Positions 13,737-26,073 of a stretch of 64,000 nt of DNA are shown here, in pieces. Below the pieces are notes generated by a model. The model had not been told where the DNA came from, made no database searches, and saw only the letters and a list, made by a program, of their open reading frames with translations. Position numbers and translations under genes: made by a program. Location: NCBI GenBank assembly GCA_946800325.1, contig OX326956.1, positions 17,388,667 through 17,452,666 of the forward strand. The letters are read 5' to 3'. The stretch's first letter is position 1. Each line of letters starts with the position of its first letter. The stretch comes from Luzula sylvatica (taxonomy: Eukaryota; Streptophyta; Magnoliopsida; Poales; Juncaceae).

Positions 13737-14888
13737 TTACAACTTACTTGTGCCCTTCACAGAGAGACTCATTTTCATAACCTTGGTCTTCTCTCTCAAC
13801 CAGTGTTGCAAAAAACGGTGTAAAACGGTAAAAAAAACGGTAAAACGGTGCCAGACCGAACTGTTTTTTACAAGAAAATTTCAAAAAACGGTCAACCATT
13901 TTTTTACTGTCTTTGACCGTTTTTATACAAAAAACGTTTTAAACGTCGTTTTTTAATCATTTTTTTCATGAATTTTTTTTTTTTTTTTTTGGAGTAATTT
14001 TTTTTTTTTTTTTTTTGCATTAAAAATCTGTAGGCATTTTTTAGTAAATTTGAAAAGAGATCAAAGGCTCTCTTCCAAATAATAGTTGTAATTAGTAGAA
14101 TTTTGTGTCTAATTCGTACATGAATAAGGTGTTAACTCTGATCCAGTTTATCATGGTCAATTTTTTGTGTCTAATTCTGATTGACGCATCTTATTAGTTG
14201 ATTTTTTTGTCTAATTAGGTAGCTAAGAATATTTATTCTGATATGTTTAGGTCGATGGACATTTATTCGATATGTTTTATTAGTATTTCGTATGTTTTTT
14301 TTAATTTTGGACTTTCGTGTATGTTTAAGTTGAATTATAAAACTTGAATTATTATATTTTTGTTTGTTTTATTTTTAAATTTCTATTATAATTGTTATAA
14401 AATATTGCCGATTTAAGTAACCGTTTTTTAACCTTTTTTTACCGTTTTACGACCGTTTTACAGTAAAACATTAAAACGGTGACCGACCGTACCGTACCGT
14501 TTTCCGTCTTTTGCAACATTGCTCTCAACACAAACTTTTGAATCTTCCCCGTAGAAGTCTTCGGCAACTCCTCAAAAACCACCTTGCGAGGCACCATATA
14601 GTGCGGCAGTTTATCCCTACAATACTCGATTATTTCCTTCTCACTCGCACGAGCACCGTCCTTCAAATTAATAAACGCACAAGGTGTCTCGCCCCAAAAT
14701 TCATCTGGTTGCCCAACAACCGCCACCTCGAGAACCGCCGGGTGCCCATAAATAATTGTTTCCACCTCAATCGTACTTATATTCTCCCCTCCCGATATGA
14801 TTATATCCTTCGATCCATCTTTTAATTGTATGTAACCATTTTGGTGTTTCACTCCTAAATCACCGGATCGTAACCACCCATCTCTCAT
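13737..14888 (-). pseudogene. Acyl-CoA ligase C-terminal fragment (copy 2)
   Basis: This is the second segmental copy of the fragment at 5088-6239, with the same hAT-type insertion between the conserved [12 protein letters not shown] region and the C-terminal SKL. No sequence difference from copy 1 was seen in the coding part. That suggests either a very recent duplication or an assembly artefact, since a dead fragment is under no constraint. Confidence 0.84.
13801..14521. mobile_element. Non-autonomous hAT element (copy 2)
   Basis: This is the same insertion as at 5152-5872, duplicated with its host segment. Termini and CTCTCAAC flanks are identical. Confidence 0.87.
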
Positions 14889-14989
14889 TGCCTCCCGATA
14901 TGATTATACAGAAAGCTACCCTTATCACCACTCTTTTCCTACTTCGTTTTATACTCATTTGAAAGCGAAAGTGGCATGTTTTCTTTTGT

Positions 14990-15019
<30 letters not shown>
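14990..15019. repeat. Poly-G tract, 30 G
   Basis: This is the counterpart of the 28-G run in copy 1, two bases longer, at the same position relative to the MITE. Confidence 0.95.
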
Positions 15020-15020
<1 letters not shown>

Positions 15021-15033
15021 ATGTGATAGGATC

Positions 15034-15167
15034 TGTGTTGCACGGATACGCCGATATGGCAATACGACGACGCGTATCTGATACGACAATTTAACATATG
15101 ATTTATGATACGATACAGATACGGCGATACGGCTAAATTCGGTTTTTTTGAGTATCTGCGCAACATA
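15034..15167. mobile_element. 134-bp MITE (copy 2)
   Basis: This is the second segmental copy of the MITE at 6383-6516, with TGATAGGATC duplications at 15024-15033 and 15168-15177. Confidence 0.6.
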
Positions 15168-15744
15168 TGATAGGATCCTTGATTTTTAGATCTTATAAAA
15201 TATTTGATATGCTAAGTGCGCAAAAAGTAAACACAAAACACATAAACAAGTCCAAGTTGTCACCATTTAATAATTTAAGCTAGTTGATTATGGATCCATC
15301 GAATAATTAACATCTACAATGGAATTTTAATCAAATCAAGCAATTTTACTGAATAAGTGTTAACGGTTTGTTACAAAAAAAATTCAGCATCCATAGAGCA
15401 TGGGTTTTGCCTAGATAATTACAGACCCAAGCATTTGAGGGAAATTATTACAAAAGATTGCAACAGATTAACAAAATGCAAAAAACATGTTGACCATAAA
15501 AAAAGGGAAAACATACTTTGATGTTCATTTCTTGAAGATTCGTCAGGTTCTATAACAGTTTGTTTGCGTTTGAGCATCTCCATCCTTTTTTTTCTATTTG
15601 TTGCAAAATTTTCTATAACTTATTTGAAGTAGTCAGATGAAAACTTGCCCTCGTTGCACGCTCAATTTGTCGAAGGTACGAATTGACAACTTGAAGAGAG
15701 ATGCATTTTCGCAGCTCCAAATTGACTAAACATATTTCTCTTAC

Positions 15745-16731
15745 CGGCACTATTTGTTTTTCCTTTGGCAAACAAATAGAACAAAATCCCAGGAAAGCTC
15801 TGCACCACAAAAAAGATATCCATTTAGAAAAAATATACCTTGGAAATTACCCGTATGTCCTTGCGGAGCAGGAGTGACTAACACGTCTGCAACCAAATCC
15901 AGGACCGAAATTACCGCCACGTGATGGTCTATAATTGAACCCTTCTCGACTGCCAACAGACCGGCCAGCAAACGAAACTTGAAGCGGGCCTGCATCAGGT
16001 CTACCATTCATCCCTTGTTGCGCTGCACACATGAGTAGAAGAAAAAAGCAAAAAATGCAAATTAAAAAAGAATATGAATTAATAAAAAAAAAGAAAATTA
16101 ATACATTGAAGCTTCCCTATGTGATGACACGCAGAACTCAAGTCATTCGAAAAAATAATAAGACAAATTTTAGGGACTTGTAAGCATAAACGCATAATTT
16201 CGAATATTTGAAACTTGCAAGCCGAGCAAGACCAAAAAGTTGTCATGATTTGGCAACATTGCAATTGAGAATAAGCAACTATGAAGAAAACTACTTAAAA
16301 CAGAAATCTTTGAGCTGGACAATTTGTATAGTCTATTTTTTGTTGAGAGTATCGTCAAAAGTTAGAAAAGGACTGAGAAAGTGGAAGAATTGAACAAATT
16401 CAGGAAGGAATGGAATGGAAATTAAAGAAATTGTATCACCCAACCAAATACGTTCCCTAAAATCAAGTACAAACAATTGTCAAAAGAAAAGCAGAAGTAT
16501 AATCTTTGATTTTAATGGGTCATTACTGCAATTCATGCGCAAAGATTATCAAAAATCAGGTAATAGAAGATGCAAACGACGAATTAGGTAAAAGCAAACA
16601 AAGTTCATAAGTTGAACGTAAAGAAAGTCAGTACCAGCAAGAAAAGAATAGTCGGCGTTGTGTGTAAGTTCGCCGGCTGGCGCAGTCATATTTCTCTGAG
16701 ACGCGAAGTTAAGGTCTGACAGCTCCGGCAT
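15745..16731 (-). pseudogene. Unidentified multi-exon remnant, RNA-binding-like (copy 2)
   Basis: On the minus strand a possible first exon (16731 to 16635, starting MPELSD and ending at a GT donor) is followed by a central exon (16022 to 15839) with a clean CAG acceptor and GT donor. A third candidate exon lies at 15799-15745. The central exon reads NGRPDAGPLQVSFAGRS, like the last strand of an RRM fold. A Gly/Arg/Phe-rich stretch (RPSRGGNFGPGFG) follows, then a stop. That pattern suggests an RNA-binding protein remnant, but the match is weak and I do not recognise the gene. The alternative is chance open frames in an intronic region. Confidence 0.3.
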
Positions 16732-16796
16732 AAACGGCCGCTATGCCCTGTAGAGAAGAGAGGAAGGTCGTGCTATAGAGAAGACAAAATCTGAGG

Positions 16797-18090
16797 ATAT
16801 ACGATAACGGAAAACCGGAAACTTGAATCCCAATTTAACCGAATTAACGGAAAACCGAAAACTTCAATCCCGAATTAAAGGAAAACCCGAAACCTGAATT
16901 CCAATTAACAGAAATCCGGAAAACGGAATGTCAAACTAACGGAAAACCGGAAACGGTACTCCGAATTAACGGAAAAACGGAAAACTGAATACCGAATTAA
17001 CGGAAAACCGAAAAATGGAATACCGAATTAACGGAAAACCATTAACCGGAATTCCGATCTAACCGTAATTCGGAAACCGAAATATCAAATTGACGGAAAC
17101 CCGGAAACCTGAATTCCGATTTATCGGTAAACCGGAAACCGAAATCTCGAATTGACGGAAAACAAGAAACTGGAGTCCCGAATTAAAGGAAAACCGGACA
17201 CATAAATTCCGATTTAACTCAAAGCCAGAAAATAAAATCTCGAATTAACAGAAAAAGGAAAAAAAGAAATCCCGTATCGCGAATTAACAGAAAAACGGAA
17301 TCCCATATCTCGAATTAAGGGAAAACCGGAACCCCTAATTAACGGAAAACCAGAAACGGAATCCCGAATTAGCTGAAAATAGAAACCCTGAATTCCGATT
17401 AAAGGAAAACCAAAAAATGTAATCCTCGATTAACGGAAAACCGGAAAATAAAATCCCAAATCAACGAAAAACCGGAATCCTGTATTACTGAAAAATCAGA
17501 AAAAGAAATTATGAATTAGCGAAAAACAAGAAACCAAAATCCCGAAATAACGAAAGAACGGAAACCGTAATCCAGAATTAACTGAAAACAGGAATCGCTA
17601 TAACCCTAAATCTGAATCCCGAATTAAAGGAAAACCGGAAACCGAAATAATAAAATTAACAGAAAACCGAAAACCCGAATCCCGTATCCCGTATCCAGAA
17701 TTAAGGGAAAACCTGAAATCTTCATTCGGAATTAACTTAACAGGAATCCCGATTTAACGAACAATCGGAAATTCGAATCCCGAATTAAATAAAAACCTGA
17801 ATCCCGAAACCAGAGTTAACTGGAAACCCGTATCCCCAACCATGATTTAACGGAAAACCGGAATCCCAAACCCCGATTTGACGGAAAACCGGATATCTGG
17901 AACAACGATTAACGGAAAACCGGAAATCTGAATCTCGAATTAAAGGAAAACCGGAAACTTGATTCCAAATTAACCGAAAACCGGTAACAAGAATGCCGTA
18001 TTAACTTGAAACCATAATCTCGTAAAACCAGTAGACCGAATTCGGAATTAACTGAAAACCAAAAACGGAATTCCAGATTAACGGAATGGG
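16797..18090. repeat. Degenerate minisatellite, about 31-bp unit (copy 2, expanded)
   Basis: This is the same repeat as at 8143, with roughly 40 units over 1.3 kb. The core ACGGAAAACCGGAAA alternates with a CCCGAATTAA-like half. It ends a few tens of bases upstream of the first EF-hand pseudogene. Confidence 0.85.
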
Positions 18091-18169
18091 AATCCCTTGA
18101 ACCCTTCCTGTTCGATGATTGATTCTTAATCATTTCATTTTGTTCTTCGATAGATAACTTGCGATACTG

Positions 18170-20196
18170 ATGGAGAACTCCGTTTGATCGAGTGGACTCC
18201 GACCACACCAGCAACGTCACCGCTCCTCAGCTCCAGGTCTCCGATCTACCTCAGTGCTTCGTTTTTCTCTTTCTTATTCTCCTTAATTTGTTTCCTTCAC
18301 TGTTTGAATTACATGATTGTTGGATTTTCCATTGGAGATGGTGTACAGAGAGATTGGGCTGTTGGAAACTTTAATTTCTCCTTTCTGTTGTTGAACAAAT
18401 GATAAGGTTCTATCTTTTCACTGATTTTTTTTTTCTTTTTCTCCATCGTTTCTTCCTTTGTAGGATGTATGACTGTGATAGTAATGGAACAATGAGCTTT
18501 GAAGGTACCCATTATCTCAATTGTCATATACTTGTTCATTGTGATGTAATTTTGATTAAATCGTTGTTAGCTTTAAATTGGCCTCGGAAATTAAAATTTC
18601 AGCTCAATTTCCATCACTGGAAATGTATTTGTTTATGTTCGGAGCCTAATTTTATCTTTCTATCTTTTTCTTTTTAGAATTTCTCGCTTTGAACAAGTTC
18701 CTTCTCAAGGTTTGTTTCAAGTTTATTAATCTAGTTTATATGAAGCTCATATGTTTATTAATTGGCTTTTTTCATTAATTATATTTTAATTTTGCAGGTT
18801 CAAAATGTATTCTCCACTCTGGAAAGGTTCTAATTATTTCGTAAACCTCCCTCTAATTAGTAATTATAAATTTAAAGGTTGCTAATATGATGATAATTTA
18901 TGAATTTTGGGGTCGAGGATTTCTATCAGATTTTTTATGTTTTCAGATCTTTAGAGGGGTATATTTAATATTTTCAGAATTTGCGAGAGCGTTTTGAATT
19001 TTCCAGATTATAGAGGGGTATTTTTTATAATTTTAGATTTTTGGAGCGGTATTTTTTATATGGTCTCATGTTGCATGGGTATTTTTCAAATTTTCAGATT
19101 ATAGAAGGGTATATGTGATATTTTCACAATTTGCAAGGATATTAAATTAATAAGGTACCTTCAATGTACGTAAGCAGATCTAAGCGAAATATTCGACAAA
19201 CAGTATTATGTTTCATAACTTGATCATAAAGAGAGAAGCCAAAATAATAACGATGATTAATTTGCACTGATATTCGTGTAGTAAAATGAGGAAAAAATTT
19301 CTTAAGAGAGAATAAGTATTAAATTGTGATCATTTGTTCGTACCAAATAGTATTTGTTTGCACTTTGCATCTTATTGGAAAGCTCTTGTCAATAAATAAA
19401 TAAAATTAATAAGCTCGAGAAAGAACAATGCATGTATGACATAAGAAAAGTTATATGATTGAAAGAAACCAATGCATTGGTTCAAAACATGTTTGGAAAG
19501 AGAATACAGATGAAATTGTTTTTATTAAAATAAAATATATATTTTGGGTATGAATATATGATATTTTCAAATTTCTAAAAAGCAAATACAATGTTTCGGG
19601 TTTTGAAAAACTCAAAAAAAAAAGTTTCGGGTTTTGAAGGGCAAATATTATATTTCAGATTTGTACTAAGATATGTATGATTTTTCAAGATTTGAAAAAG
19701 TACATATGATAAACTTTTTTTTTTATTTTAGAAGGTAAATATGATGTCGATTTCGGAATGCAAAAACGATAAGGCATAAAAACATTGCAAATAAGAAAAT
19801 ATCAAATTCCCATTCAAATAAAAATATGAGTGGCGTGGCACATATTTGTTCCATTAATTATTTCAAAATTTTAAATACAAATTAAAACATAGACGCGCTG
19901 AACCGCGCTAGTCCTGCTAGTTTTATATTAAATACTTTGTTCAACAATTGCTTATTATGTATTTAATTGACTTCAATTATTTATTTATTTTGCAGAAATT
20001 TGTTCAATTCTTTCGACACGAACAAACAAGGAAGTGTCACCCTGGATTTTAACCAGTTCATATACGGCAGCAAGTTTATGCTTTTCTTTTGTATCTTAAT
20101 TTAGTTTTAATTTTATACACAACTCAAAATCGATGAGAAAACAATCCTTTATTTATTTTCTTTTATTTCTTTGCAGCTGCTAATTGCAGGATACAA
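18170..20196 (+). pseudogene. Penta-EF-hand (sorcin/grancalcin-like) calcium-binding gene, decayed copy A
   Basis: Exon-sized blocks in order: 18170-18236 (MENSV, then DRVDSDHTSNVTAPQLQ after a frame break), 18349-18406 (AVGN..NFS..VVEQMIR with a one-base deletion), 18464-18504 (MYDCDSNGTMSFE), 18678-18709 (EFLALNKFLLK), 18798-18826 (VQNVFSTLE), a stub at 18911-18924, then 19996 to about 20066 (NLFNSFDTNKQGSVTLDFNQ) and 20177-20196 (ANCRI). DxDxNGxMxxxE is an EF-hand loop. Most borders are GT-AG. Exons for the middle EF hands are missing and replaced by a Helitron-like insert. The family binds Ca2+ and membranes in the cytosol. Copy B supplies part of the missing middle. Confidence 0.75.
18926..19920 (+). 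mobile_element. Helitron-like insertion in EF-hand pseudogene A
   Basis: The right end is CTAG followed by T, preceded by a GC-rich hairpin (GCGCTGAACCGCGC with a short spacer), typical of a Helitron 3' end. The left end is A followed by TC, as expected. However, the host exon sequence does not resume at the right side, so either a deletion accompanied the insertion or the left end lies elsewhere. The interior has several diverged repeats around GAGGGGTAT and TTTTCAGATT. Confidence 0.5.
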
Positions 20197-20935
20197 CACG
20201 CGCCTTTGGTTCAAGTGTTTTACTATTTATTTATGCCATTTTCTTTATAATGCCATGTATCTATTTAATTTAATCATTGCATGTTTTGTCCCAAATTATT
20301 CATATTGTAAATAATAAATATGTTTATTCCCAATAACAAAAAACATCTCATAAAAATAAATGTTCTCCCCTCTCTAGTTACTAACATCTCAAATATAACC
20401 GCATATTAAACGCTACAAATAGTTTATTATTACAAAAACAAGACCAAATTTTCATTCACATCCCAAGTTAAGTGAGGAGCTTGCGCCACATAGGTGTCTC
20501 TCGTTGAAAATATAAGTTTCCAAACCAACACTCAAATTATTGTTTATAAAAATATATATACAATAAAAATTCATCAAAATAAAATTAGTTTAATTTACTT
20601 ACAGATCTGAGTTGCTGAAACGATTTATAAAGCGATTTCTGCGGCACGACAATATTAATAGCGTAATAATCCACAATCACTTTGCCACCACACTAACAAA
20701 ACACCGGACTAACAGTAAGCCCCTATTTACCAAATAACATAAGAAGGGCAAATTTGATATTTTGAGAATTTACAATATACCAGTAAGCCATATAAGGAGG
20801 TTTGAGTGAGAACTCTCTCAGCGACCTCTTCCGCAGAATTTCCCCTCATATTTGCCGTAACCTACAAAAATAAAAAAATATTTAAAATAGAGCAACTTTC
20901 ACAGAAAAGGATGAAATTTAGTTAGAAACCATGAT

Positions 20936-21034
20936 TCAGCCAGTTGCTTCAAGATGAGCTTCGAGTCTTTCGAGCATTTCGTGTGTAATCTCCAAAACGC
21001 CTTCGCGTCTATTAAGCGCTCTTCTACTAGCCAT
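20936..21034 (-). CDS. Short open frame, 32 residues, unidentified
   Basis: The frame [18 protein letters not shown]... ends with TGA after LEATG and is charged and helix-prone. It is preceded in the same orientation by an AG that could be an acceptor. A second exon-like block lies downstream on the minus strand at about 20775-20860, also after an AG. I do not recognise either. Together they may be a remnant of a transposon or gene trapped between the EF-hand copies. The remainder of 20197-20935 shows nothing else. Confidence 0.2.
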   Translation of the reverse strand: MASRRALNRREGVLEITHEMLERLEAHLEATG

Positions 21035-21168
21035 TAGTACCACCTATAAAATTGTATTATTAGTACAAAACATGGAACAATATCAAGAATATCCTTGTAA
21101 GAATTTGGTAGTGACTAACTTACTTGGCTTTGTAGTTTGTATAATTAGTACAAAACATGGAACAATAT

Positions 21169-22084
21169 CACACCGGCAACGTCACAGCTAGCTCAGCTCC
21201 AGTTCTCCGATCTACTTCACTGCTTCGCTTTTCTCTTTCTTATTCTCCTTCATGTGTTTCCTTCACTGTTTGAATTTCATGATTGTTGGGTTGTCCATTG
21301 TAGATGGTGTACGCTTTGGCTGTTGGAAACCTCAATTTCTCCCTTTCTGTTGTTGAACAAATGATAAGTTTCTATCTTTTCACTGATTTTTTTATTTTCT
21401 TTTTCTCCATCGTTTCTTCCAGTTTGATTTTGTTTGTCTTTAAGATTTATTTGTTGGAATTTCTTCCTTCGTAGGATGTATGACTTTGATAGTAATGGTA
21501 CAATGAGCTTTGAAGGTACCCATTATCTCAGTCGTCATATACTTGTTCAATGTGATGTAATTTTGATTATATCCTAGTGAGCTTTCAATTGGCCTCGAAA
21601 ATTAAAATTTCAGCTCAATTTCCATTACTGGAAATGTATTTGTTCATGTTCAGAGCCTAATTGTGAATTTCTTGCTCTGAACAAGTTCCTTTGTCTCAAG
21701 TTTATTAATCTAGTTTATATGAAGCTCATTTGTTTATTAATTGACTTTTTTCATTAACTATATTTTGATTTTGCAGGTTCAAAATGTATTCTCTACTCTG
21801 GAAAGGTTCTAATTATTTTGTAAATCCACCTCTAATTAGTAATTATAAATTTGAAGGTTGCTAATATGATGATAATTTATGAATTTAGGGTTTGAGGATT
21901 TCTTCCTCCTGATGATGTTTTTCAGGTATTAATTCTCTTGTTTTTAGAATCTTCAATTCCATTTAAATTTCTTAATTGTCCATTATGACTATATATTTTA
22001 TTTTATGTTTTATTATAATCGTTGAATAGGCACTAGTAAAACTCGGTTACTCCCTTGATTCGCCTCTTTTATACTCTTTGTGAG
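21169..22084 (+). pseudogene. Penta-EF-hand calcium-binding gene, decayed copy B
   Basis: Blocks: 21169-21202 (HTGNVTA), 21313-21368 (ALAVGNLNFSLSVVEQMI, frame intact here but broken in copy A), 21475-21515 (MYDFDSNGTMSFE), 21666-21700 (EFLALNKF), 21777-21805 (VQNVFSTLE), 21889-21925 (GFLPPDDVF after one stop) and 22030-22084 (ALVKLGYSLDSP..YSLCE). Several splice sites are lost, for example the GT after the first two blocks. The start is missing. A 25-bp direct repeat ending ACATGGAACAATATCA lies at the 5' breakpoint. The 3' part is replaced by the start of segmental copy 3. Confidence 0.75.
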
Positions 22085-22345
22085 GTACATTATACTTTCA
22101 TTAATAATTTAAATGAAAATAATAAACAATTGCTTCTACAGTTATAACAAATGAATAAAAAATATAATTTAATTTGGGCCCGCAGATTAACGGGACAGTG
22201 GATTAAAAAACGTCCAGATTTGGTAAGCAAGCACCATTATTTTGCTGAGTTTGTGTACTTTTTTGAGTTTTTTATACTTTTCTGTAAAAACGGTCCAGAT
22301 CTGGTAAGAGAATAAGCTGCGATTTCCCAATGTTGTGCAATATTG

Positions 22346-25300
22346 TAATTTCCAGGGACTCCTTGAATTTTTGTAGCTAATTACTAGTTTATTGCCGGGT
22401 TTTCATCGATTTTTGAAGTTTGTTAATTTGTTAGATTGATAATGCGAAAGAATTATTTATGTTAATTAGTGCTAATTTATATTTTTTTCAGGGACATAAT
22501 TGCAAATGGAAGGGCTGCAATGCAAATATGAAAGGTTTGTGTTTGTAATTTGCTGATATTGTATTGAGGGGCTTAATTGTTAATTTGCTTATTTTTGGTT
22601 TTTGTACATTTGCAGGAAACTTCACGACAAATTAAGGAATTCCAGGTTTTTTTTGTAAAAATACCATGGATTTGCAATTTCAATGAATATTTAGGTTTCT
22701 TTTTGCAATGCTAATTTTTTTGGATTATTTCAGATTTTCATGATTTTATGTGTTTTCAGGTTATTTTGCATCAATTATCTATTTTCAAAATGTTGTCTTG
22801 CAATTCAAATTAATTGTGTGATTAAGAATGAATTATTAATTATGATTATTTTCATTGTTAATTGAGGTTAAAGTTACGTTATGAATTCAATGAATTTATC
22901 AAAAGTAATGTCAGTTTAGTTGTTATTTTTGTATCCTTATGAAATAATTAATTGTTGTTTGGTAATTACTAGTTAATTGACTTAATTGTTTTTAGCTTCT
23001 AATACTAAATAAATAGCAATTGTTTTTAGTTGGTAATTACTTTGTTAATCTGCTATTAGCAAGGCTGGCAATAAACAAGGATGATATTGAATACCCATTA
23101 CTTTCTTAATCTATTATTAAATACTAAATAAATAGTATTAATAAACAGTTATAAAAAGTAATCTATTCTTATATCAAATGGACCAAACTCAATTAACAAC
23201 TTATTATATATTTCACAGATGATGCAATCGAGAAAACGATATTACAATATTACGTGACGTACATAATAATCCGATTATATGGCACATGATGTTAAAAAAG
23301 AACTAATTTGAAGAAAACAATATTTTCGTACAATAATTGTTTTTTTCTAATTATGATATATGATATATCTCTTGAAATCATATTCATGATTTTGTCTCTG
23401 TTTGTGTTTCTTTTCCATAAATTTTTGATTCATTATGTAAGGGGGAAACACGAGCAGTTTTAAAATTAAATTTGTTTTTTTACATCATATATCATATCAT
23501 CGGATTGTTTGTTTGACATCCACGTAATTAATTTAACTGTCAAGTCATCAGTTAATTGATAGAAAAAAAAATTTAAATTAGATGAAAAATTAAAGATATT
23601 AAATGAATTGAAATAGAATTTGAAGGACTAAGTAATCCAAACAAAAAGTCCAGGGACCAATATCAGATTTTTTTTTCAAATAAATATACATCTAAAAATT
23701 GAGATAACTTAAAATAGAAAAATTAAGATATCTACATTCGTAGAGAGTAAATGCCACGTCAATGGTAGGCACCAATTCACACTCGACCCAATGGGTCTTC
23801 TTCGATTTGCTAAAATTAACCCCTCCTCTCATTTCACAACTAATCTTCTTGATTTATTTTGACCATCTCACAAATTATCAATATAAAAAAAAAACAAGTA
23901 AATGAAGAAGAATAGGTGATCTTTCATCTATTAATACCAATACCAATAGAACTTGAATCCACAATCTCAAATTCTCAATATATTTTCTTCTTTTCAAGAA
24001 ATTCATGATCATGGCGTCTATCATTCTCTGAATCAGTCGAGAAGGTAAACAATCCATTGTTAAACTTGTAGTTTCGATTGTTATTTTGGAATTATGGAAT
24101 TAATTATATTAAGACATAGATCAAAGTAAATCTGCTGTTTCTGAATTTAGAAAGATAGTTAATATCATAACAAAACTGGATTGTAGATTTAGGATTTTAT
24201 GTTTAAATTTCTCTTTATTTTCTATTTTATCCAAAACAAAACTCAAACTAATTATCATATTTGCATAATAAACATTATGTTTTGATCCCTCATCACAAGA
24301 AATTAAGAAACAATGTTTCATTTTGATTTACTTGCTTATAAGTGTTAAAACTTAATATTAGAATATTTAAATCTTTCAGGTATTTGGGTCCATTTTTTTT
24401 AAATCTTCTTTATTTTTCATGAAAAAACCGACCAAAATAGTTCTATATCTTTCATATTTAATTTTTTTAAATAAAAATGTAATATATGTTATATTTATAA
24501 TATTTCATTTAATAGATCTTTTATCACGGAAAACTAACATTAAATAATAAAAATTAAATAACTATGCAAATTAAGCACCATGAAAATATTTTGAAAGGAA
24601 ATTTTTTTTAGCATCTAGTTTGAATGTCCATTTACTTTTGAAACATCTTTTAAATATTTTGAAGATTTTTTCATTTTCTGTATTGATTAATACGATATTT
24701 ATATGTTAACTTATTATGTTAATTAAAATCATTTTTTGAAACTATCATGGAGATTTTTAAAAATAATAAAAATATTGAGAAGGGTTTGTAAATTAAATTC
24801 GAAACACAAACGGTATTTTGGTCCAAATATATTAAGCACTGTCTAATGTTAATTTTGGCCCGTTCAGAGGGTAATGAAAATTAAACCCAACTTAGGATTT
24901 GTTTTGAAACATTAAAAAATTAAGGGTTTCCTTTAAATATTCAGAAAAGTTAGCCTTTTTTCTAAGTATCCCCACTTAAAAATACTCATAGATTCAGGAA
25001 AGATATAGTTCTATCAAATATATATAATTGTCAACTTTTCGAAAAAAACATCACATACCAAAATATTATAATTAAAAATATCTGTCAAAAGATATATGAC
25101 ACATTTAAAAATATATAAGACATATCTAAAAAAATATCTTACACATCTAAAAATATATATTATACATATATAAAAAATTATCGCGCACTGACAAAAGTAG
25201 ATTTCAAAGTAAATTTATGCAAATATATTTTTATCGCAAGAAAAAATATTATTGTTAAAACTATATATAATAAAAGAACACAAAAGAAAAATAAATGCGG

Positions 25301-25982
25301 ATGACGTATCTTTTTCTCTTTAACAAAAAATAAATCAGTATTTGAGCAATACCAAATATCAACACAGAATTCATCATGCTAATTGAACGATTTTGACTGT
25401 ATATAAGTTAGTATGTTCACACATGAGATATACGACTGGAATTATAAAGTGTGGTGATGCAAGCAGCATGTCCCCTAAAAATTTCTTAATATTTTCTAGA
25501 TTGATTGATGTGTTGACATCTGCATTAATGATGATGATAAACCATAACTATTTAATTTTTTCCATCTTATATAAAAAATGAAGGTAAAAAAATCCACATT
25601 TTCACACATCATTAATTAATTTAATATTTTAAATAAGTTTGTTTGACATTATTTATAATATTAATTAATCAAATTTAAATCTATAAATTTAGAAAAGAAG
25701 TTACTGGACCGAATTAATACACCTTTTAACATGCGTTAAACGGATACACGTGAATTAAAATATCATAAAAAATAAATAAAAATATAACATTGCAAATAAA
25801 AATAATAAATTCGCAAAAGTTAGCAAAATAAAAATGAAAATACTTTGCTTTTAAAACAGATTGAAAATAAAATAATAAAAAATTGTTAAAATAAATATGA
25901 CTTGTCATGTGTAAATTCAAATACAATGAATTTTTTAATAAACCAAATTATTTTTTAATAATTTGGTTTACCACATAATAAA
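22346..25982. repeat. Segmental duplication, copy 3 (partial)
   Basis: This matches 8598 to about 12330 of copy 2 with scattered substitutions and small indels; for example, about 50 bp present near 2340-2400 of copy 1 are missing near 24715. Homology stops at CCACATAATAAA (25982), where a run of AAC trinucleotides begins. The acyl-CoA ligase part is absent. The greater divergence makes this copy older than the split between copies 1 and 2. No coding region is recognisable in it; the short open frames are chance. Confidence 0.88.
23886..23967 (-). mobile_element. 5'-truncated tRNA-derived SINE (copy 3)
   Basis: This is the orthologous insertion in the third segmental copy. Its left flanking repeat has one mismatch (CAAATTATCAATATA) relative to the right one, in keeping with the greater age of this copy. 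Confidence 0.6.
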
Positions 25983-25997
25983 AGAGAAAAATATTAA

Positions 25998-25999
25998 GC

Positions 26000-26038
<39 letters not shown>

Positions 26039-26073
26039 AATAATAATAATAATAATAAAAACAACAACAACAA
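25998..26073. repeat. AAC/AAT microsatellite
   Basis: A run of AAC, then AAT, then AAC again, starting exactly where homology of the third segmental copy ends. It probably marks the duplication breakpoint. The minus-strand poly-Leu open frame here is a product of the repeat. Confidence 0.95.

Larger units (their letters stand above)
8598..16796. repeat. Segmental tandem duplication, copy 2
   Basis: This is the second copy of the same unit. It starts at TAATTTCCAGGG, the same motif that opens copy 3 at 22346. It holds a second set of the SINE remnant, Helitron-like end, acyl-CoA ligase fragment with hAT insertion, G run, small MITE and RNA-binding-like remnant. From about 15920 onward it differs visibly from copy 1 and is the better preserved of the two. 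It runs into a longer version of the 31-bp minisatellite. Confidence 0.9.

Noticed and set aside
18184..18402. Open frames of 60-72 residues near the EF-hand start
   Set aside because: They read through intron sequence of pseudogene A.
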